From: Tatumella sp. JGM118
Lineage (GTDB): Bacteria; Pseudomonadota; Gammaproteobacteria; Enterobacterales; Enterobacteriaceae
Assembly: GCF_018257515.1 (NCBI RefSeq)
Contig: NZ_JAERJR010000022.1
Location: 1 to 46,930, forward strand
Length of the DNA: 46,930 nucleotides
Direction of reading: 5' to 3'
The translations under genes and the position numbers were made by a program. Each line of letters opens with the position of its first letter. Within the stretch, counting starts at the first letter, position 1. Shown here piece after piece: positions 31,589-41,699 of the stretch. The notes beneath the pieces are model-generated. The model saw nothing but the letters and a program-made list of their open reading frames with translations. It had not been told where the DNA came from and did not search any database.

Positions 31589-33877
31589 ATGAACAACATG
31601 AATAAAAATAACAGGACATCGTCTGCTTCTGATACCTTACAGACCCCCAAAAAAATACCGTCAATTCAGCGTATCGTCCCTGAACCGGCGGAACATCAGT
31701 ATAACGGCGGTCATTGCTGCCAGACCGCTGAACCCGTTTTAACACCGCTCCCGGCGAGCGTAACGCGTGCCGAAGGCCAGGTAACGGCGATACGGATTAT
31801 GCAGATGGACTGTCCGGTCGAAGAAAATCTGATCACCGGTAAGCTCACCGGAATGGCTGGCGTGACAGACCTGCAATTTGATCTGATCGAGCGGATCCTG
31901 ACGGTCACACATCACCCTGATGCACTGGCCCCGGTACTGCAGGCTATTCGCTCGCTGGGTTTTGAGCCTGAACTGCCTGACAACACCACAACACAGGCTC
32001 CGCGTCCTGCGACTCAGGTGAATTACTGGCCCCTCATTATTGCTGCCGTGCTGGCATTCGGTGCGGAAATTCTGCACTGGTTCCGGTTTCCGGACGGACT
32101 GCAGGCGACTTTCGCTATTATTGCCGTGCTACTTTCCGGCCTGAAGACCTACAAAAAAGGCTGGATTGCCGTTAAAAACCTGAACCTTAATATCAATGCG
32201 CTGATGAGTGTGGCAGTCACCGGGGCCATCTTACTCCGCCAGTGGCCGGAGGCCGCGATGGTTATGGTGCTGTTCAATATTGCCGAATTAATCGAAGCAA
32301 AAGCACTCGATAAAGCCAGAAATGCGATTGATACCTTACTCCGGCTGGCGCCTGAGTGGATGAATGTGCAGCAGCCTGACGGCAGCTGGCAGCAAATGCA
32401 GCCCGGAGAGGTACCGCTATCAGCCATTGTACGGGTAAAACCGGGTGAGAAAATCGGTCTTGACGGTATTATTATCAGCGGACACTCGACGATTAATCAG
32501 TCAGCGATCACCGGAGAAAGTCTGCCGGCAGAAAAGAAACCCGATGACGCCGTCTTTGCCGGCACATTAAATGAGTCCGGAAGTTTTGACTACAAAGTGA
32601 CCTCAACGGTCAAAGAAACCACTCTCGCACGGATCATCCGCTCAGTGGAATCGGCCCGTGCCAGCAAAGCCCCGACCCAGCGTTTTGTCGATCAGTTTGC
32701 CCGGATCTATACCCCGGTAATTTTCCTGCTGGCCATCGTCTTTGCCATCATCCCGCCACTGCTCTTTGCGCAATCCTGGTCTGTCTGGATCTACAATGCG
32801 CTGGTGATGTTGGTGATTGCCTGCCCTTGTGCTCTGGTGATCTCGACGCCTGTGACACTGGTCAGTAGCCTCACCGCGGCCGCGCGTCAGGGGATACTGA
32901 TCAAAGGTGGTATGTATATCGAACAGGGACGTAAGCTGAAATGGCTGGCACTGGATAAAACCGGTACGCTGACGCACGGTCAGCCGGAAGTCACGGATGT
33001 GTTAAATTGCGGAGCCCCGGACGCAGCCCGGGCCATCAGGCTGGCCGGGAGCCTGTCCGGATTTTCTGACCACCCGATGTCGGAAGCCCTGGTACGTTAC
33101 AGTAATCACGAGTCACGGTTACCGGTAGAGGCCTTTGCAGCGATTACCGGCCAGGGAATTACCGGCCTGATTGATGGGCAGAAGCACTGGCTGGGAAATC
33201 GCCGGCTACTGACGACTCAGGGGATCGATATCACCGATAATGACAAGCGTTATGAAGCCCTGGAACGTCAGGGAAAAACCCTGGTCTTTTTAGGCAGTCA
33301 GGCCGGACTATTAGCCGTTTTTGCTCTGGCAGATACGGTGAAAGAGAGCAGCCGCCAGGCGATTGCTGAACTGCATCAGCTGGGCGTCAAAACCCTGTTA
33401 TTGTCCGGGGACAATGCCTTTGCCGTGGAGGAAATAGCCCGCCAGGTCGGTATTGATCATGCCCGTTCAGAACAGTTACCAGAGGATAAATTACAGGCGA
33501 TTGAAGATTATAGCCTGAAAGGCGTCACCGGAATGGCGGGTGACGGCATCAATGACACCCCGGCACTGGCCCGGGCCGATATCGGTTTTGCCATGGGGAT
33601 GGCCGGCACCGATACCGCCATCGAAACGGCTGATGTGGCATTAATGGATGATGATTTACGAAAAATCCCTGCGTTTGTCCGGTTGTCTCAGCGAACCGGC
33701 CGCATCCTGACCCAGAACATTTCACTGGCGCTGATAATCAAACTGGTCTTTCTGATCATGACCCTGTGCGGATCAGGAACCTTGTGGATGGCCGTCTTTG
33801 CGGATGTCGGTGCCAGTCTGCTGGTGGTCGCTAACGGATTACGCATACTTCGCGGAACTGAGGAGAAAAAAGCGTGA
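31589..33877 (+). CDS. zntA: Zn/Cd/Pb P1B-type ATPase ZntA-like
   Basis: A 762-residue metal efflux ATPase. An N-terminal tail is followed by one heavy-metal-associated domain with MQMDCPVEE (residues ~71-79), transmembrane segments, actuator motif TGES, the metal-selectivity CPC in ACPCALVIS, the phosphorylation site DKTGTLTHG, the HP motif DHPMSEAL, and the hinge AGDGINDTPAL. These are Zn(II)/Cd(II)/Pb(II) pump features. It is divergent from a CadR-like gene and under a MerR-type promoter. Length fits the family (~730-760). Confidence 0.92.
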   Translation: MNNMNKNNRTSSASDTLQTPKKIPSIQRIVPEPAEHQYNGGHCCQTAEPVLTPLPASVTRAEGQVTAIRIMQMDCPVEENLITGKLTGMAGVTDLQFDLIERILTVTHHPDALAPVLQAIRSLGFEPELPDNTTTQAPRPATQVNYWPLIIAAVLAFGAEILHWFRFPDGLQATFAIIAVLLSGLKTYKKGWIAVKNLNLNINALMSVAVTGAILLRQWPEAAMVMVLFNIAELIEAKALDKARNAIDTLLRLAPEWMNVQQPDGSWQQMQPGEVPLSAIVRVKPGEKIGLDGIIISGHSTINQSAITGESLPAEKKPDDAVFAGTLNESGSFDYKVTSTVKETTLARIIRSVESARASKAPTQRFVDQFARIYTPVIFLLAIVFAIIPPLLFAQSWSVWIYNALVMLVIACPCALVISTPVTLVSSLTAAARQGILIKGGMYIEQGRKLKWLALDKTGTLTHGQPEVTDVLNCGAPDAARAIRLAGSLSGFSDHPMSEALVRYSNHESRLPVEAFAAITGQGITGLIDGQKHWLGNRRLLTTQGIDITDNDKRYEALERQGKTLVFLGSQAGLLAVFALADTVKESSRQAIAELHQLGVKTLLLSGDNAFAVEEIARQVGIDHARSEQLPEDKLQAIEDYSLKGVTGMAGDGINDTPALARADIGFAMGMAGTDTAIETADVALMDDDLRKIPAFVRLSQRTGRILTQNISLALIIKLVFLIMTLCGSGTLWMAVFADVGASLLVVANGLRILRGTEEKKA

Positions 33878-33973
33878 AATCAGTGACGGGCCGTTAAGCA
33901 GAGTACGGGGGTATCGCCTGCTACCGTGCAGGCCATATCCGGCTGAAGGCTTTCACGAATGACAGACAACAAA

Positions 33974-34003
33974 AAGGGCCACGTTATAAATAACATGGCC
34001 CTG
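33974..34003 (-). terminator. Terminator of the left tRNA-Asp gene
   Basis: On the minus strand GGGCCATGTTA / TAACGTGGCCC is followed by TTTTT. A near-identical hairpin is behind the second tRNA-Asp at 46651-46680. Confidence 0.8.
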
Positions 34004-34009
34004 CAATAG

Positions 34010-34086
34010 TGGCGGAACGGACGGGACTCGAACCCGCGACCCCCTGCGTGACAGGCAGGTATTCTAACCAACTGAACTACCGCTCC
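34010..34086 (-). tRNA. aspV: tRNA-Asp (GTC), left copy
   Basis: A 77-nt gene on the minus strand: GGAGCGGTAGTTCAGTTGG start, anticodon arm CCTGTCACG with GTC, T-loop GGTTCGAGTCC and an encoded CCA end. It lies next to dnaQ, as aspV does in E. coli. It is the same sequence as the copy at 46686. Confidence 0.97.
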
Positions 34087-34217
34087 GCTTCATTCCCCGT
34101 CGGGAACGAGGCGAATATTAATGGCCTTCATCCATGCCGTCAATGGTTTTTATGCTACCACTGAATCGTTTGCCGCTTTTTTAATCTCAAGGCTGTTTTA
34201 TTAACAATTCCATACGG

Positions 34218-34949
34218 TTAAATACGCCACAAACAACTGCCGCCTTTCTTCATCACTAAATCCAGTCGCGCTTCATGGGCACTGATCTCATCCTCACTGG
34301 CACGCACGACACGTAATCCTCCGGCATTACGTACCTCACGATGAATAATCCCCCCGTCACTCTGTTCTGAATGATCATTCTCACTGCTGAAGGTCAGTGA
34401 TGTCTGCCCGCCAGTCATTGCCAGGAAAACATCGGAGAGAATTTCGGCATCGAGCAATGCGCCGTGCAACGTTCGCTTGGTGTTATCTATATCGTAGCGG
34501 GAACATAACGCATCCAGGCTGTTTCTTTTTCCCGGAAACATTTTTCGTGCCATTAACAGGCTATCGGTGATCTCACAAAATGTTTCCGTTTTGGCAAGAC
34601 CCCGGTTGAGCTTTTCAAACTCATAATCCATAAAGCCGATATCAAACGAGGCATTATGGATCACAAGTTCTGCGCCACGGATGTAGTCAAGGAACTCATC
34701 CGCAACCTGAGAAAACTCCGGTTTATCCAGCAAAAACTCGTCTGAGATCCCGTGGACCCCGAAAGCTTCCGGATCCACCAGCCGATCCGGTTTCAGATAA
34801 ACATGGAAGTTATTCCCCGTCAGGCGACGGTTGATCACTTCCACCGCACCAATCTCAATGATGCGGTGACCTTCATAGTGAACCCCCACCATATTCATAC
34901 CGGTGGTTTCTGTATCAAGGACGATTTGGCGGTTTTTTACTGTGCTCAT
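34218..34949 (-). CDS. dnaQ: DNA polymerase III epsilon subunit
   Basis: A 243-residue 3'-5' proofreading exonuclease of the replicative polymerase. Exo I is VLDTETTGM (residues ~10-18), Exo II is [15 protein letters not shown], Exo III is [18 protein letters not shown] clamp-binding-type motif QTSLTF follows near residue 182, and a C-terminal region binds the alpha subunit. It is divergent from rnhA with 52 bp between them, as in E. coli. Confidence 0.97.
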   Translation of the reverse strand: MSTVKNRQIVLDTETTGMNMVGVHYEGHRIIEIGAVEVINRRLTGNNFHVYLKPDRLVDPEAFGVHGISDEFLLDKPEFSQVADEFLDYIRGAELVIHNASFDIGFMDYEFEKLNRGLAKTETFCEITDSLLMARKMFPGKRNSLDALCSRYDIDNTKRTLHGALLDAEILSDVFLAMTGGQTSLTFSSENDHSEQSDGGIIHREVRNAGGLRVVRASEDEISAHEARLDLVMKKGGSCLWRI

Positions 34950-35001
34950 AGGGCCCGTTTATGTCAGACTTGGATTTTTGACTACAGGAAGTCTACCAGA
35001 G

Positions 35002-35469
35002 ATGCGCAAACAGGTAGAAATTTTCACCGACGGTTCTTGTCTCGGCAACCCGGGCCCCGGCGGATACGGTGCCATTTTACGGTACGGAAACCACGAAAAA
35101 GAGTTCAGTGAAGGCTACCGGCTGACCACGAATAACCGGATGGAGCTGATGGCGGCCATCGTGGCTCTGGAAGCACTGAAACAGCCCTGTGAAGTGACGC
35201 TCAGTACTGACAGTCAGTATGTGCGCCAGGGGATCACCCAGTGGATATTCAACTGGAAAAAGCGCGGATGGAAAACTGCGGATAAAAAACCGGTCAAAAA
35301 TGTCGACCTCTGGCAGCGGCTGGACCTCGCCCTGCAATCCCATACCATTGACTGGCAATGGGTAAAAGGACATGCCGGACATCCCGAAAACGAACGCTGT
35401 GATGTCCTTGCCCGCGATGCCGCCGGTTCACCGACTCAGGAAGACACCGGCTATTTATCGGCATCCTGA
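35002..35469 (+). CDS. rnhA: Ribonuclease HI
   Basis: A 155-residue RNase HI that cleaves RNA in RNA:DNA hybrids. Start [11 protein letters not shown]; the frame is open further upstream but overlaps dnaQ. Catalytic residues are Asp10 ([14 protein letters not shown]), Glu48 (NRMELMAA), Asp70 (STDSQYV) and Asp134 (RDAAGS region, after [12 protein letters not shown]). Its 3' end overlaps the end of yafS by 19 bp. Confidence 0.97.
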   Translation: MRKQVEIFTDGSCLGNPGPGGYGAILRYGNHEKEFSEGYRLTTNNRMELMAAIVALEALKQPCEVTLSTDSQYVRQGITQWIFNWKKRGWKTADKKPVKNVDLWQRLDLALQSHTIDWQWVKGHAGHPENERCDVLARDAAGSPTQEDTGYLSAS

Positions 35470-36188
35470 GGTTTAACTTCCGAACATTGCCGGGTCACGT
35501 TGACAGCAGTACGGAGTCTGGGTCTCCCTGCCGGCAATGCACTCCGGTTAGGCGTCAGCGGATAGGTCCGTTTCCGGGCAATCAGCAAATTCATACACCC
35601 CAGTACCGGAAGATGTGCCGTCATAATTTTACCGCCATTGCGGCGCCAGGGCACCACCTGGAAACTTTTTCTACAGATAATTTCGTAATTCAGAATACTG
35701 AGCCAGTCTATCATCCGCCCCTGGCTGAACATTCTGCCACTCCAGGGCAGGCGACGATGCAGCCAGGGCAGCAGTTTCCCTGCCCCCAGCAGGCTGTAGG
35801 GATTAAAGCCGGTCAGTATTATCCAGCCATCGTCAATCAATACCCTGTCGGCTTCCCGCAGAACCTGATGAGGGTCCTGGCTCCAGCTCAGGGAATGCGC
35901 CAGAAAACAGACATCAATAGATTTGCTCAAAAAGGGTAGCCGCATCTCATTACCGGCGACGCCACCGGGCAGCCCGTCAGGGCTCACCGTAAACTGATGA
36001 CTGACCGGGCACTCTTCGGTATCAATCGCCGCACTCAGAGCCCCTATTTTCAGTAAATGGAAACCATAGAATTTGCTGAGATAAGGCTGAAGGTGCTGAT
36101 GCAAGGCCTCACGATAGAAATCTCCCCAGGGGATTTCTTCCCAGTGGTCAGGGGCCTTCAGAATTTGTCGTGTCTTAGCTGGCTTCAT
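35451..36188 (-). CDS. yafS: SAM-dependent methyltransferase YafS-like
   Basis: A 245-residue class I-type methyltransferase, of unknown substrate. It shows the core region [12 protein letters not shown] in place of a standard glycine-rich motif, [26 protein letters not shown] (split over residues ~97-122), and GFNPYSLLG. Position between rnhA and gloB matches E. coli yafS. The canonical SAM loop is weak, so activity should be considered unproven. It is divergent from gloB with a 43-bp gap and overlaps rnhA tail to tail. Confidence 0.85.
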   Translation of the reverse strand: MKPAKTRQILKAPDHWEEIPWGDFYREALHQHLQPYLSKFYGFHLLKIGALSAAIDTEECPVSHQFTVSPDGLPGGVAGNEMRLPFLSKSIDVCFLAHSLSWSQDPHQVLREADRVLIDDGWIILTGFNPYSLLGAGKLLPWLHRRLPWSGRMFSQGRMIDWLSILNYEIICRKSFQVVPWRRNGGKIMTAHLPVLGCMNLLIARKRTYPLTPNRSALPAGRPRLRTAVNVTRQCSEVKPQDADK

Positions 36189-36231
36189 GTTTTACCATCA
36201 TCAGAACGTTCAGTATAACCGGAGGTGTTTT

Positions 36232-37002
36232 ATGGCTAGTCGCCCTTTGAATCTTACCAGTATTCCGGCACTGCAGGATAACTACATCTGGGTGCTTAAT
36301 AATGATCAGGACGAATGCATTATAGTTGACCCCGGAGAAGCCAGACCGGTGAATGACACTATAGCAGCAAACCACTGGCAGCCGGTGGCCATTTTACTGA
36401 CCCATCATCACGGTGACCATGTGGATGGTGTGAAAGAGCTCACGGCGAAATGGCCCGGATTACCGGTCTACGGCCCTGCCGAAACCCTGAATAAAGGTAC
36501 GACACAGGAAGTTAAAGACGGTACGGTCATCACAATTTCCGGCATTGAATTCACTGTCATCGCCACCCCCGGACACACCCTGGGACACGTCTCTTACTAC
36601 AGTAATCCTTATCTTTTCTGTGGAGATACTTTGTTTTCAGGCGGATGCGGAAGGTTATTTGAAGGAACTGCAAAGCAAATGGATGAGTCATTTCATAGAC
36701 TTAATCAGCTCCCTGCAGACACTCTGATTTGCTGTGCACATGAATATACTTTATCAAACATGGCGTTTGCCCGGGCCGTACTGCCACAAAACCCGCACAT
36801 CCTCTCTTATTACCATAAAATTAAGCAGTTACGTGACAAAAATCAGATAACTCTTCCGTCAGTTCTCGAAAAAGAACGGGAGATCAATGTTTTTTTGAAA
36901 ACGCATGACATTGATTTACAAAGAAATATATTACCTGACTTAAATTTACCGGAGTCCTGGCAGGTTTTTGAGGCATTGCGGCGTAAGAAAGACAGCTTTT
37001 AA
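36232..37002 (+). CDS. gloB: Hydroxyacylglutathione hydrolase (glyoxalase II)
   Basis: A 256-residue metallo-beta-lactamase fold enzyme that completes methylglyoxal detoxification by hydrolysing S-lactoylglutathione. Start [20 protein letters not shown] follows GGAGGTG 6 bp upstream; the frame extends further but without a site. The metal motif is [10 protein letters not shown] (residues ~55-64), with further ligands in [17 protein letters not shown] and CCAHEYT. Length and order fit GloB. Confidence 0.95.
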   Translation: MASRPLNLTSIPALQDNYIWVLNNDQDECIIVDPGEARPVNDTIAANHWQPVAILLTHHHGDHVDGVKELTAKWPGLPVYGPAETLNKGTTQEVKDGTVITISGIEFTVIATPGHTLGHVSYYSNPYLFCGDTLFSGGCGRLFEGTAKQMDESFHRLNQLPADTLICCAHEYTLSNMAFARAVLPQNPHILSYYHKIKQLRDKNQITLPSVLEKEREINVFLKTHDIDLQRNILPDLNLPESWQVFEALRRKKDSF

Positions 37003-37078
37003 TTTTTTTGATTGTTTTGTGTGGCTCTGTACCGTATCATTGCTCGACTTTTAATCTACTACCAACGATGACATATAC

Positions 37079-38461
37079 ATGAAGGCTAAAGCGATACTTT
37101 TCGCCTCAGTCTTGCTGGCAGGATGTCAGGCATCAGGGAAAGATGCAGATATACCCGTTCAGCATGCACAGAGTCTGTCTTCAGCTAGTCAGGGAGAAAA
37201 TGGGCAGTACGGAGAAAGAATGTTGTCGCCGCGATGGCAGGATGATGGAACTAACGTCGCACAAAACAGCAATCTCTGGACGACCATTAGTGACGAGCTG
37301 ACGATGGGGATCCCGGATAACTCCCGGGTCCGTGAACAAAGAAGTAAATATCTGAGTAACAAGAGCTATCTCCACGATGTAACTTTACGGGCTGAACCGT
37401 ATATGTACTGGATAGTCGGGCAAATACAGAAACGCAAAATGCCGATGGAACTGGTACTGCTACCCATAGTGGAGAGCGCTTTTAACCCGCATGCAACTTC
37501 ATCATCTTCCAATGCTGCAGGGCTCTGGCAGATTGTAGGAAGCACGGGGAAAAATTACGGACTGAAACAAAACCAGTGGTATGACGGGCGCAGAGATGTG
37601 GTTGCCTCTACCCGCGTCGCGCTGGATATGTTGCAACGTCTGAACAAGATGTTTAACGGAGACTGGTTACTGACCGTTGCTGCTTATAACAGCGGTGAAG
37701 GGACCGTTCTGAAAGCCATTAAACAGAATAAAGCTCGCGGGAAGCCGACGGATTTCTGGCATTTATCTCTGCCGAAAGAGACCGCGGTTTATATCCCTAA
37801 GATGCTGGCATTAAGCGAGATACTGAAGAACAGCAAACGCTACGGCGTCAGGTTACCGCAGGCGAACGAAAACCGGGCCCTTGCCCGGGTCGAAGTTGGC
37901 CAGCAAATCCGGCTGACGCAGGCCGCTGAAATGGCCGGGATTTCTGTTTCAACGCTGAAAAGTTTCAATGCCGGTTATAAGCAGGGAACCACTGCCCCGC
38001 AGGGCCCGCAGTACATCATGGTACCGAAGTCCCATGTGGAGCAGCTGAAAAACTCGCTGGCTGCCTCGGATATTCAGGCGATACAGCCTGAACTGATGGC
38101 CAGTAATGCCCCGACCACATCTGGCAGTTATAAAGTGCGTCGTGGAGACACCCTGTCGGGTGTAGCAGCAAAAAATGGCCTTAGCGTAGCGGCATTGAGA
38201 TCGTTCAATAATCTGCGCACTGCCGGGCTAAAAGCCGGCCAGATACTGAAACTGAGCCCACGGACTACGGGCACAGTCAGTCAACTGGCGGATAATGGAA
38301 ACAGCATCACCTACCAGGTTCGTAAGGGTGATTCTCTTTCCAGCATCGCTGCGAGACACGGTGTTAACATCAAAGATGTTATGCGCTGGAATGCGCTTTT
38401 ATCTGATGAGCGGTCAATCCGGCCCGGTGATAAATTGACGCTGTTTGTAAACAATAGCTGA
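37079..38461 (+). CDS. mltD: Membrane-bound lytic murein transglycosylase D
   Basis: A 460-residue outer-membrane lipoprotein that cleaves peptidoglycan. Lipobox LLAGC with Cys16. A lytic transglycosylase domain (residues ~110-260) contains LLPIVESAFNPHATSSSSN with the catalytic Glu, AAGLWQIVGSTGKNYGL, and VAAYNSGEGTV. Two LysM domains follow near residues 343-390 (YKVRRGDTLSGVA) and 405-455 (YQVRKGDSLSSIA). A good terminator ends the gene. Confidence 0.96.
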   Translation: MKAKAILFASVLLAGCQASGKDADIPVQHAQSLSSASQGENGQYGERMLSPRWQDDGTNVAQNSNLWTTISDELTMGIPDNSRVREQRSKYLSNKSYLHDVTLRAEPYMYWIVGQIQKRKMPMELVLLPIVESAFNPHATSSSSNAAGLWQIVGSTGKNYGLKQNQWYDGRRDVVASTRVALDMLQRLNKMFNGDWLLTVAAYNSGEGTVLKAIKQNKARGKPTDFWHLSLPKETAVYIPKMLALSEILKNSKRYGVRLPQANENRALARVEVGQQIRLTQAAEMAGISVSTLKSFNAGYKQGTTAPQGPQYIMVPKSHVEQLKNSLAASDIQAIQPELMASNAPTTSGSYKVRRGDTLSGVAAKNGLSVAALRSFNNLRTAGLKAGQILKLSPRTTGTVSQLADNGNSITYQVRKGDSLSSIAARHGVNIKDVMRWNALLSDERSIRPGDKLTLFVNNS

Positions 38462-38482
38462 TAGTGCACCGCAGATAAAAAA

Positions 38483-38512
38483 GGGCTGACCTTGAGGGGC
38501 AGCCCTTTTTTT
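38483..38512 (+). terminator. Terminator of mltD
   Basis: GGGCTG / CAGCCC stem with an 11-nt loop is followed by TTTTTTT and preceded by AAAAAA, so it may act in both directions. Confidence 0.85.
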
Positions 38513-38560
38513 ATGCGCTTGTGATAAGTCCTGATAATGGGTCGACAGTTTGCTGACAGT

Positions 38561-38589
38561 AAACGCCTGATGAGCCTCATCAGGCGTTT
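38561..38589. terminator. Long perfect hairpin between mltD and yafD
   Basis: AAACGCCTGATGA / TCATCAGGCGTTT, a 13-bp perfect stem with a 3-nt loop, lies 53 bp downstream of the yafD stop in its direction of transcription. There is no long T run; a terminator or mRNA-stabilising role is possible. Confidence 0.5.
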
Positions 38590-38642
38590 GTGTATGCAGG
38601 CGGCGGTTATGGACTGGTGGCTAAAGAGAGATTGCCACGGAT

Positions 38643-39428
38643 TCAGAATGAAAACTCCGCCAGTAACGGGTTGTGATCGGAGGCTGTGGTCTCCAGCACG
38701 CTGGCCTGCTTCACTTCCATATTACGGTAGAAAATAAAATCCAGCGGGCGTCCGAACGCTTTGCGCCGGTGATCCTGCGGAAACAACACTTCCCGTAACC
38801 GTTGCTGACGCATAAACTGATACAGCACATGGATACGCTGACGGCTCCAGGCATTAAAATCACCAGCCATCAGTACCGGTCCGTTATGGTGACGGATATG
38901 CTCACCGATAGCCTCAAGTTGTTTGCGATAAACATCAATTCCGAGACTAAAGTTAACCGCATGAATATTCACCACCAGTAAAAACCGGCTGTCAGGCATC
39001 GGGTAAACAGTCACCAGTGCTGACTTTGCCAGCCGCAGAAGCGGCTCTCGTTCTCTCAGAGGGCAGCAATAAATCGCCGGAGAGGAAGACAATGTCATTA
39101 CGCCGGAGGGGTGCTGAGGAAGAACAAAGGCCGGCACCTGGTCTGCAGCAATATAATGCCGGGTGGCGAATGAAACCAGTTCAGGTGTCGTCTGAGCTTC
39201 CTGTAATAACACCAGATGGCTGCCTTTACCAAACCCCTGCAGGACTGAACGCCAGTCAGCTCTTTGCTGTTTGAAAATATTCCAGACCAGAACTTTTAAG
39301 GTGCTGTAATCAGGTAACTCCGTTCCGCCAGGTAAGGTATGGGACGCGGGAAGGCGCAGTTCAGGAGGAAAAACCCTCTCTGCAGGCTGTCCTGCCACAT
39401 AACGCATTGCGTAGGTTTTTTTTCGCAC
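38643..39428 (-). CDS. yafD: Endonuclease/exonuclease/phosphatase family protein YafD
   Basis: A 261-residue EEP-superfamily protein of the DNase I-like fold. The open frame begins at 39500, but homology with E. coli YafD starts at [18 protein letters not shown], so the GTG at 39428 (after AGAAGAGG) is preferred. Catalytic marks are [29 protein letters not shown] and SDHNPLL. It has been linked to envelope-stress survival in Salmonella, but its substrate is not established. It converges on mltD, as in E. coli. Confidence 0.93.
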   Translation of the reverse strand: MRKKTYAMRYVAGQPAERVFPPELRLPASHTLPGGTELPDYSTLKVLVWNIFKQQRADWRSVLQGFGKGSHLVLLQEAQTTPELVSFATRHYIAADQVPAFVLPQHPSGVMTLSSSPAIYCCPLREREPLLRLAKSALVTVYPMPDSRFLLVVNIHAVNFSLGIDVYRKQLEAIGEHIRHHNGPVLMAGDFNAWSRQRIHVLYQFMRQQRLREVLFPQDHRRKAFGRPLDFIFYRNMEVKQASVLETTASDHNPLLAEFSF

Positions 39429-39911
39429 CCTCTTCTCTTTTGCTCCGGGAGACATCATCTCTCCATAATAATACTCTTCGTCAGTTGAAGACAGCGACAT
39501 TCGGTATCTTCAGTTCTTTTTAACTCTTTTTACAGTTAATCATTTCCGATACTCAGCCCCCTCTTTTCGCCGCAAAAACGTGGCAGATGTCGACATTCTT
39601 CCTGCCCTGACGTCTGAGTGATCGGGTTATTCCCCCCGGATAATCGGCGGATATCACGCCAGCCTCTGACAAATTTACGATGAAATAAGCGGTTCACTGT
39701 GGCGGAAGCAACGAACATCGGTAGATCACTGAGTAAAATTACCGTTAATAAAATCGTAACCTATTGTTCCCGGCTTATATTTGTTTTTGATATAAACTTT
39801 TCTATAAAAGTACTATTTTGGTTATATCTAAAGTGACTAACAATGACTGTTTTGTTATTTCTCCGCCAGTGGTTTCCGACTTAGCATCAGGCTTTTATAA
39901 GGGGAACCAGG
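39429..39911. other. Intergenic stretch upstream of tauA
   Basis: About 480 bp without a supported gene; a 60-codon minus-strand frame at 39536-39718 has no family match. The last 140 bp before tauA are very AT-rich (TTATATTTG, TTTTGATATAAAC, TTTTGGTTATATCTAAAG), which fits a Cbl- or CysB-activated sulfur-starvation promoter. Confidence 0.5.
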
Positions 39912-40895
39912 ATGAATAAAACAGTAAAATATACTTTCGCTCTCAGTGCGTTAGTACTGTCATTATCTGCGCAAGCCGAAAATATTGTCATCGGCTATCA
40001 GACCGGGGTTGATCCTTCTAAAGTTCCCCAGGCAGCGGGCACTTACCAGAAAGAAATCGGCCAGCCTCTGGAATGGAGACGTTTTGACAGTGGTCCGGGC
40101 GTGGTAGCGGCGCTGGTATCGGGCGCGATACAAATCGGTGATTTAGGGTCCAGCCCCTTCGCTGCAGCCGCATCACGCGGAGCCCCGATTGTGGCGTTTC
40201 TGGTCGCCGATCAGATTCAGTCATCCGAAGCACTGGTTGTCCGCAATGGCAGTGGCATCCGGAGCTTTGCCGACCTGAAAGGCAAAACTATCGCCACCCC
40301 TTTCGTTTCCACATCACATTTTAGTCTGCTGGGTGCTCTTCAGCATTGGGGGCTTTCCGAAAAACAGGTCAATATCGTCAATCTTCAGCCGCTGGAAATT
40401 GCCGCAGCCTGGAAGCGCGGCGATATAGACGGGGCGTTTGTCTGGTCACCGGCATTAAGTGAAATTGAAAAAACAGGGACGGTGCTGACCGATGCGGCTC
40501 AGGTGGGTAAGTGGGGACATCCGACATTTGAAGTCTGGGTTGCCCGCAAAGATTTTGCCGAAAAACACCCGGAAGTCCTGAAGAAATTCGCGGCTGTCTC
40601 ACTGGCAAGTTTCGATGACTACCGTCAGCATCCGGAAAAATGGAATGCCGGGTCGGCGAATGCGGCGGCGACGGCACGACTGGTAGGCGTTAATGCTGCG
40701 GATGTCCCCGCCCTGATCTCTGGTAACCGTTACCCGGATGCCAGTGAACAGGTGAGCCCTGAATTCCTTGGCGGCGGTACGGTAAAGGCGACCGCAGAAA
40801 CCGCTCAGTTCCTGTATCAGCAGAAACGTATCTCCGGGGTGCTTCCTGACTACAGTCCGTATGTCAGCAGTCAGTATATTCCCGAATCTCGCTAA
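39912..40895 (+). CDS. tauA: Taurine ABC transporter substrate-binding protein
   Basis: A 327-residue periplasmic receptor. Signal peptide YTFALSALVLSLSAQAE; mature domain begins NIVIGYQTGVDPSKVPQA, as in TauA. Ligand-domain pieces are VVAALVSGAIQIGDLGSSP, ATPFVSTSHFSLLGAL and LEIAAAWKRGDIDGAFVWSP. First gene of a tauABCD operon, which supplies sulfur from taurine when sulfate and cysteine are scarce. Confidence 0.92.
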   Translation: MNKTVKYTFALSALVLSLSAQAENIVIGYQTGVDPSKVPQAAGTYQKEIGQPLEWRRFDSGPGVVAALVSGAIQIGDLGSSPFAAAASRGAPIVAFLVADQIQSSEALVVRNGSGIRSFADLKGKTIATPFVSTSHFSLLGALQHWGLSEKQVNIVNLQPLEIAAAWKRGDIDGAFVWSPALSEIEKTGTVLTDAAQVGKWGHPTFEVWVARKDFAEKHPEVLKKFAAVSLASFDDYRQHPEKWNAGSANAAATARLVGVNAADVPALISGNRYPDASEQVSPEFLGGGTVKATAETAQFLYQQKRISGVLPDYSPYVSSQYIPESR

Positions 40896-40907
40896 CAGGG
40901 GGGAGCT

Positions 40908-41699
40908 ATGAGCCGGTTAACTGCACAGAATATCAGCCTGGGGTATCCGAAGGGACGTACCTTCCGGCCAATCATCGAAGATTTTTCATTAACCCTCGAA
41001 CAGGGAAAGATAACCGTCCTGCTCGGATCTTCCGGCTGCGGTAAATCGACCATTCTTAATATTCTTGCAGGCTTCAAAGCCCCTGATCACGGAGAAATAA
41101 CACTGGACGGACAGCGCCTCACTGCACCTTCAGGACAGCGGGCCGTCGTTTTTCAGGACGATGCGCTGATGCCCTGGCTGAATGCCATTGATAATGTCGC
41201 CCTCGGGCTGCGTATCCGGGGTGTCAGTAAAGCCGAAAGGCGGCAACAGGCACAGCATTATCTGCGACTGGTCGGCCTGGCTGATTATGCACAGCACGCT
41301 ATCCATGAACTTTCCGGCGGACAACGTCAGCGACTGGGACTTGCACGGGTACTGGCCATACAGCCGGAATTCATTCTGCTGGATGAACCCTTCGGTGCTC
41401 TCGATGCGCTGACCCGCGAAAAGATGCAACGTTTGCTGCTGCAAATATGGAAAGAAACCGGCGTCGGTATTTTGTTAATTACCCACAGCGTCGATGAAGG
41501 CCTGTTACTGGCAAGTTCTTTATATGTCCTCAAAGGCCCCCCGCTGGATATCATTGGCCGCTTTTCACCGGAATTTTCACGGCGCTTCGGTCAGGAAGAA
41601 AAAGTGAAATCATTAAAAACTGACCCGCTGTTCGCGGAGCAACGCCAGAAAATACTTGAGCTGTTACTGGAGGAAGACGATGACTCACCGGGCCGTTGA
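40908..41699 (+). CDS. tauB: Taurine ABC transporter ATP-binding protein
   Basis: A 263-residue ABC ATPase. Walker A LLGSSGCGKSTILN (residues ~42-55), Q-loop VVFQDDALMPWLN, signature LSGGQRQRLGLARV, Walker B FILLDEPFGALD and the switch His in LLITHSVDEG. It overlaps tauC by 20 nt and lies 12 bp after tauA. Confidence 0.93.
   Translation: MSRLTAQNISLGYPKGRTFRPIIEDFSLTLEQGKITVLLGSSGCGKSTILNILAGFKAPDHGEITLDGQRLTAPSGQRAVVFQDDALMPWLNAIDNVALGLRIRGVSKAERRQQAQHYLRLVGLADYAQHAIHELSGGQRQRLGLARVLAIQPEFILLDEPFGALDALTREKMQRLLLQIWKETGVGILLITHSVDEGLLLASSLYVLKGPPLDIIGRFSPEFSRRFGQEEKVKSLKTDPLFAEQRQKILELLLEEDDDSPGR

Noticed and set aside
39536-39718. 60-codon minus-strand frame between yafD and tauA
   Set aside because: No recognisable domain and no good start context.
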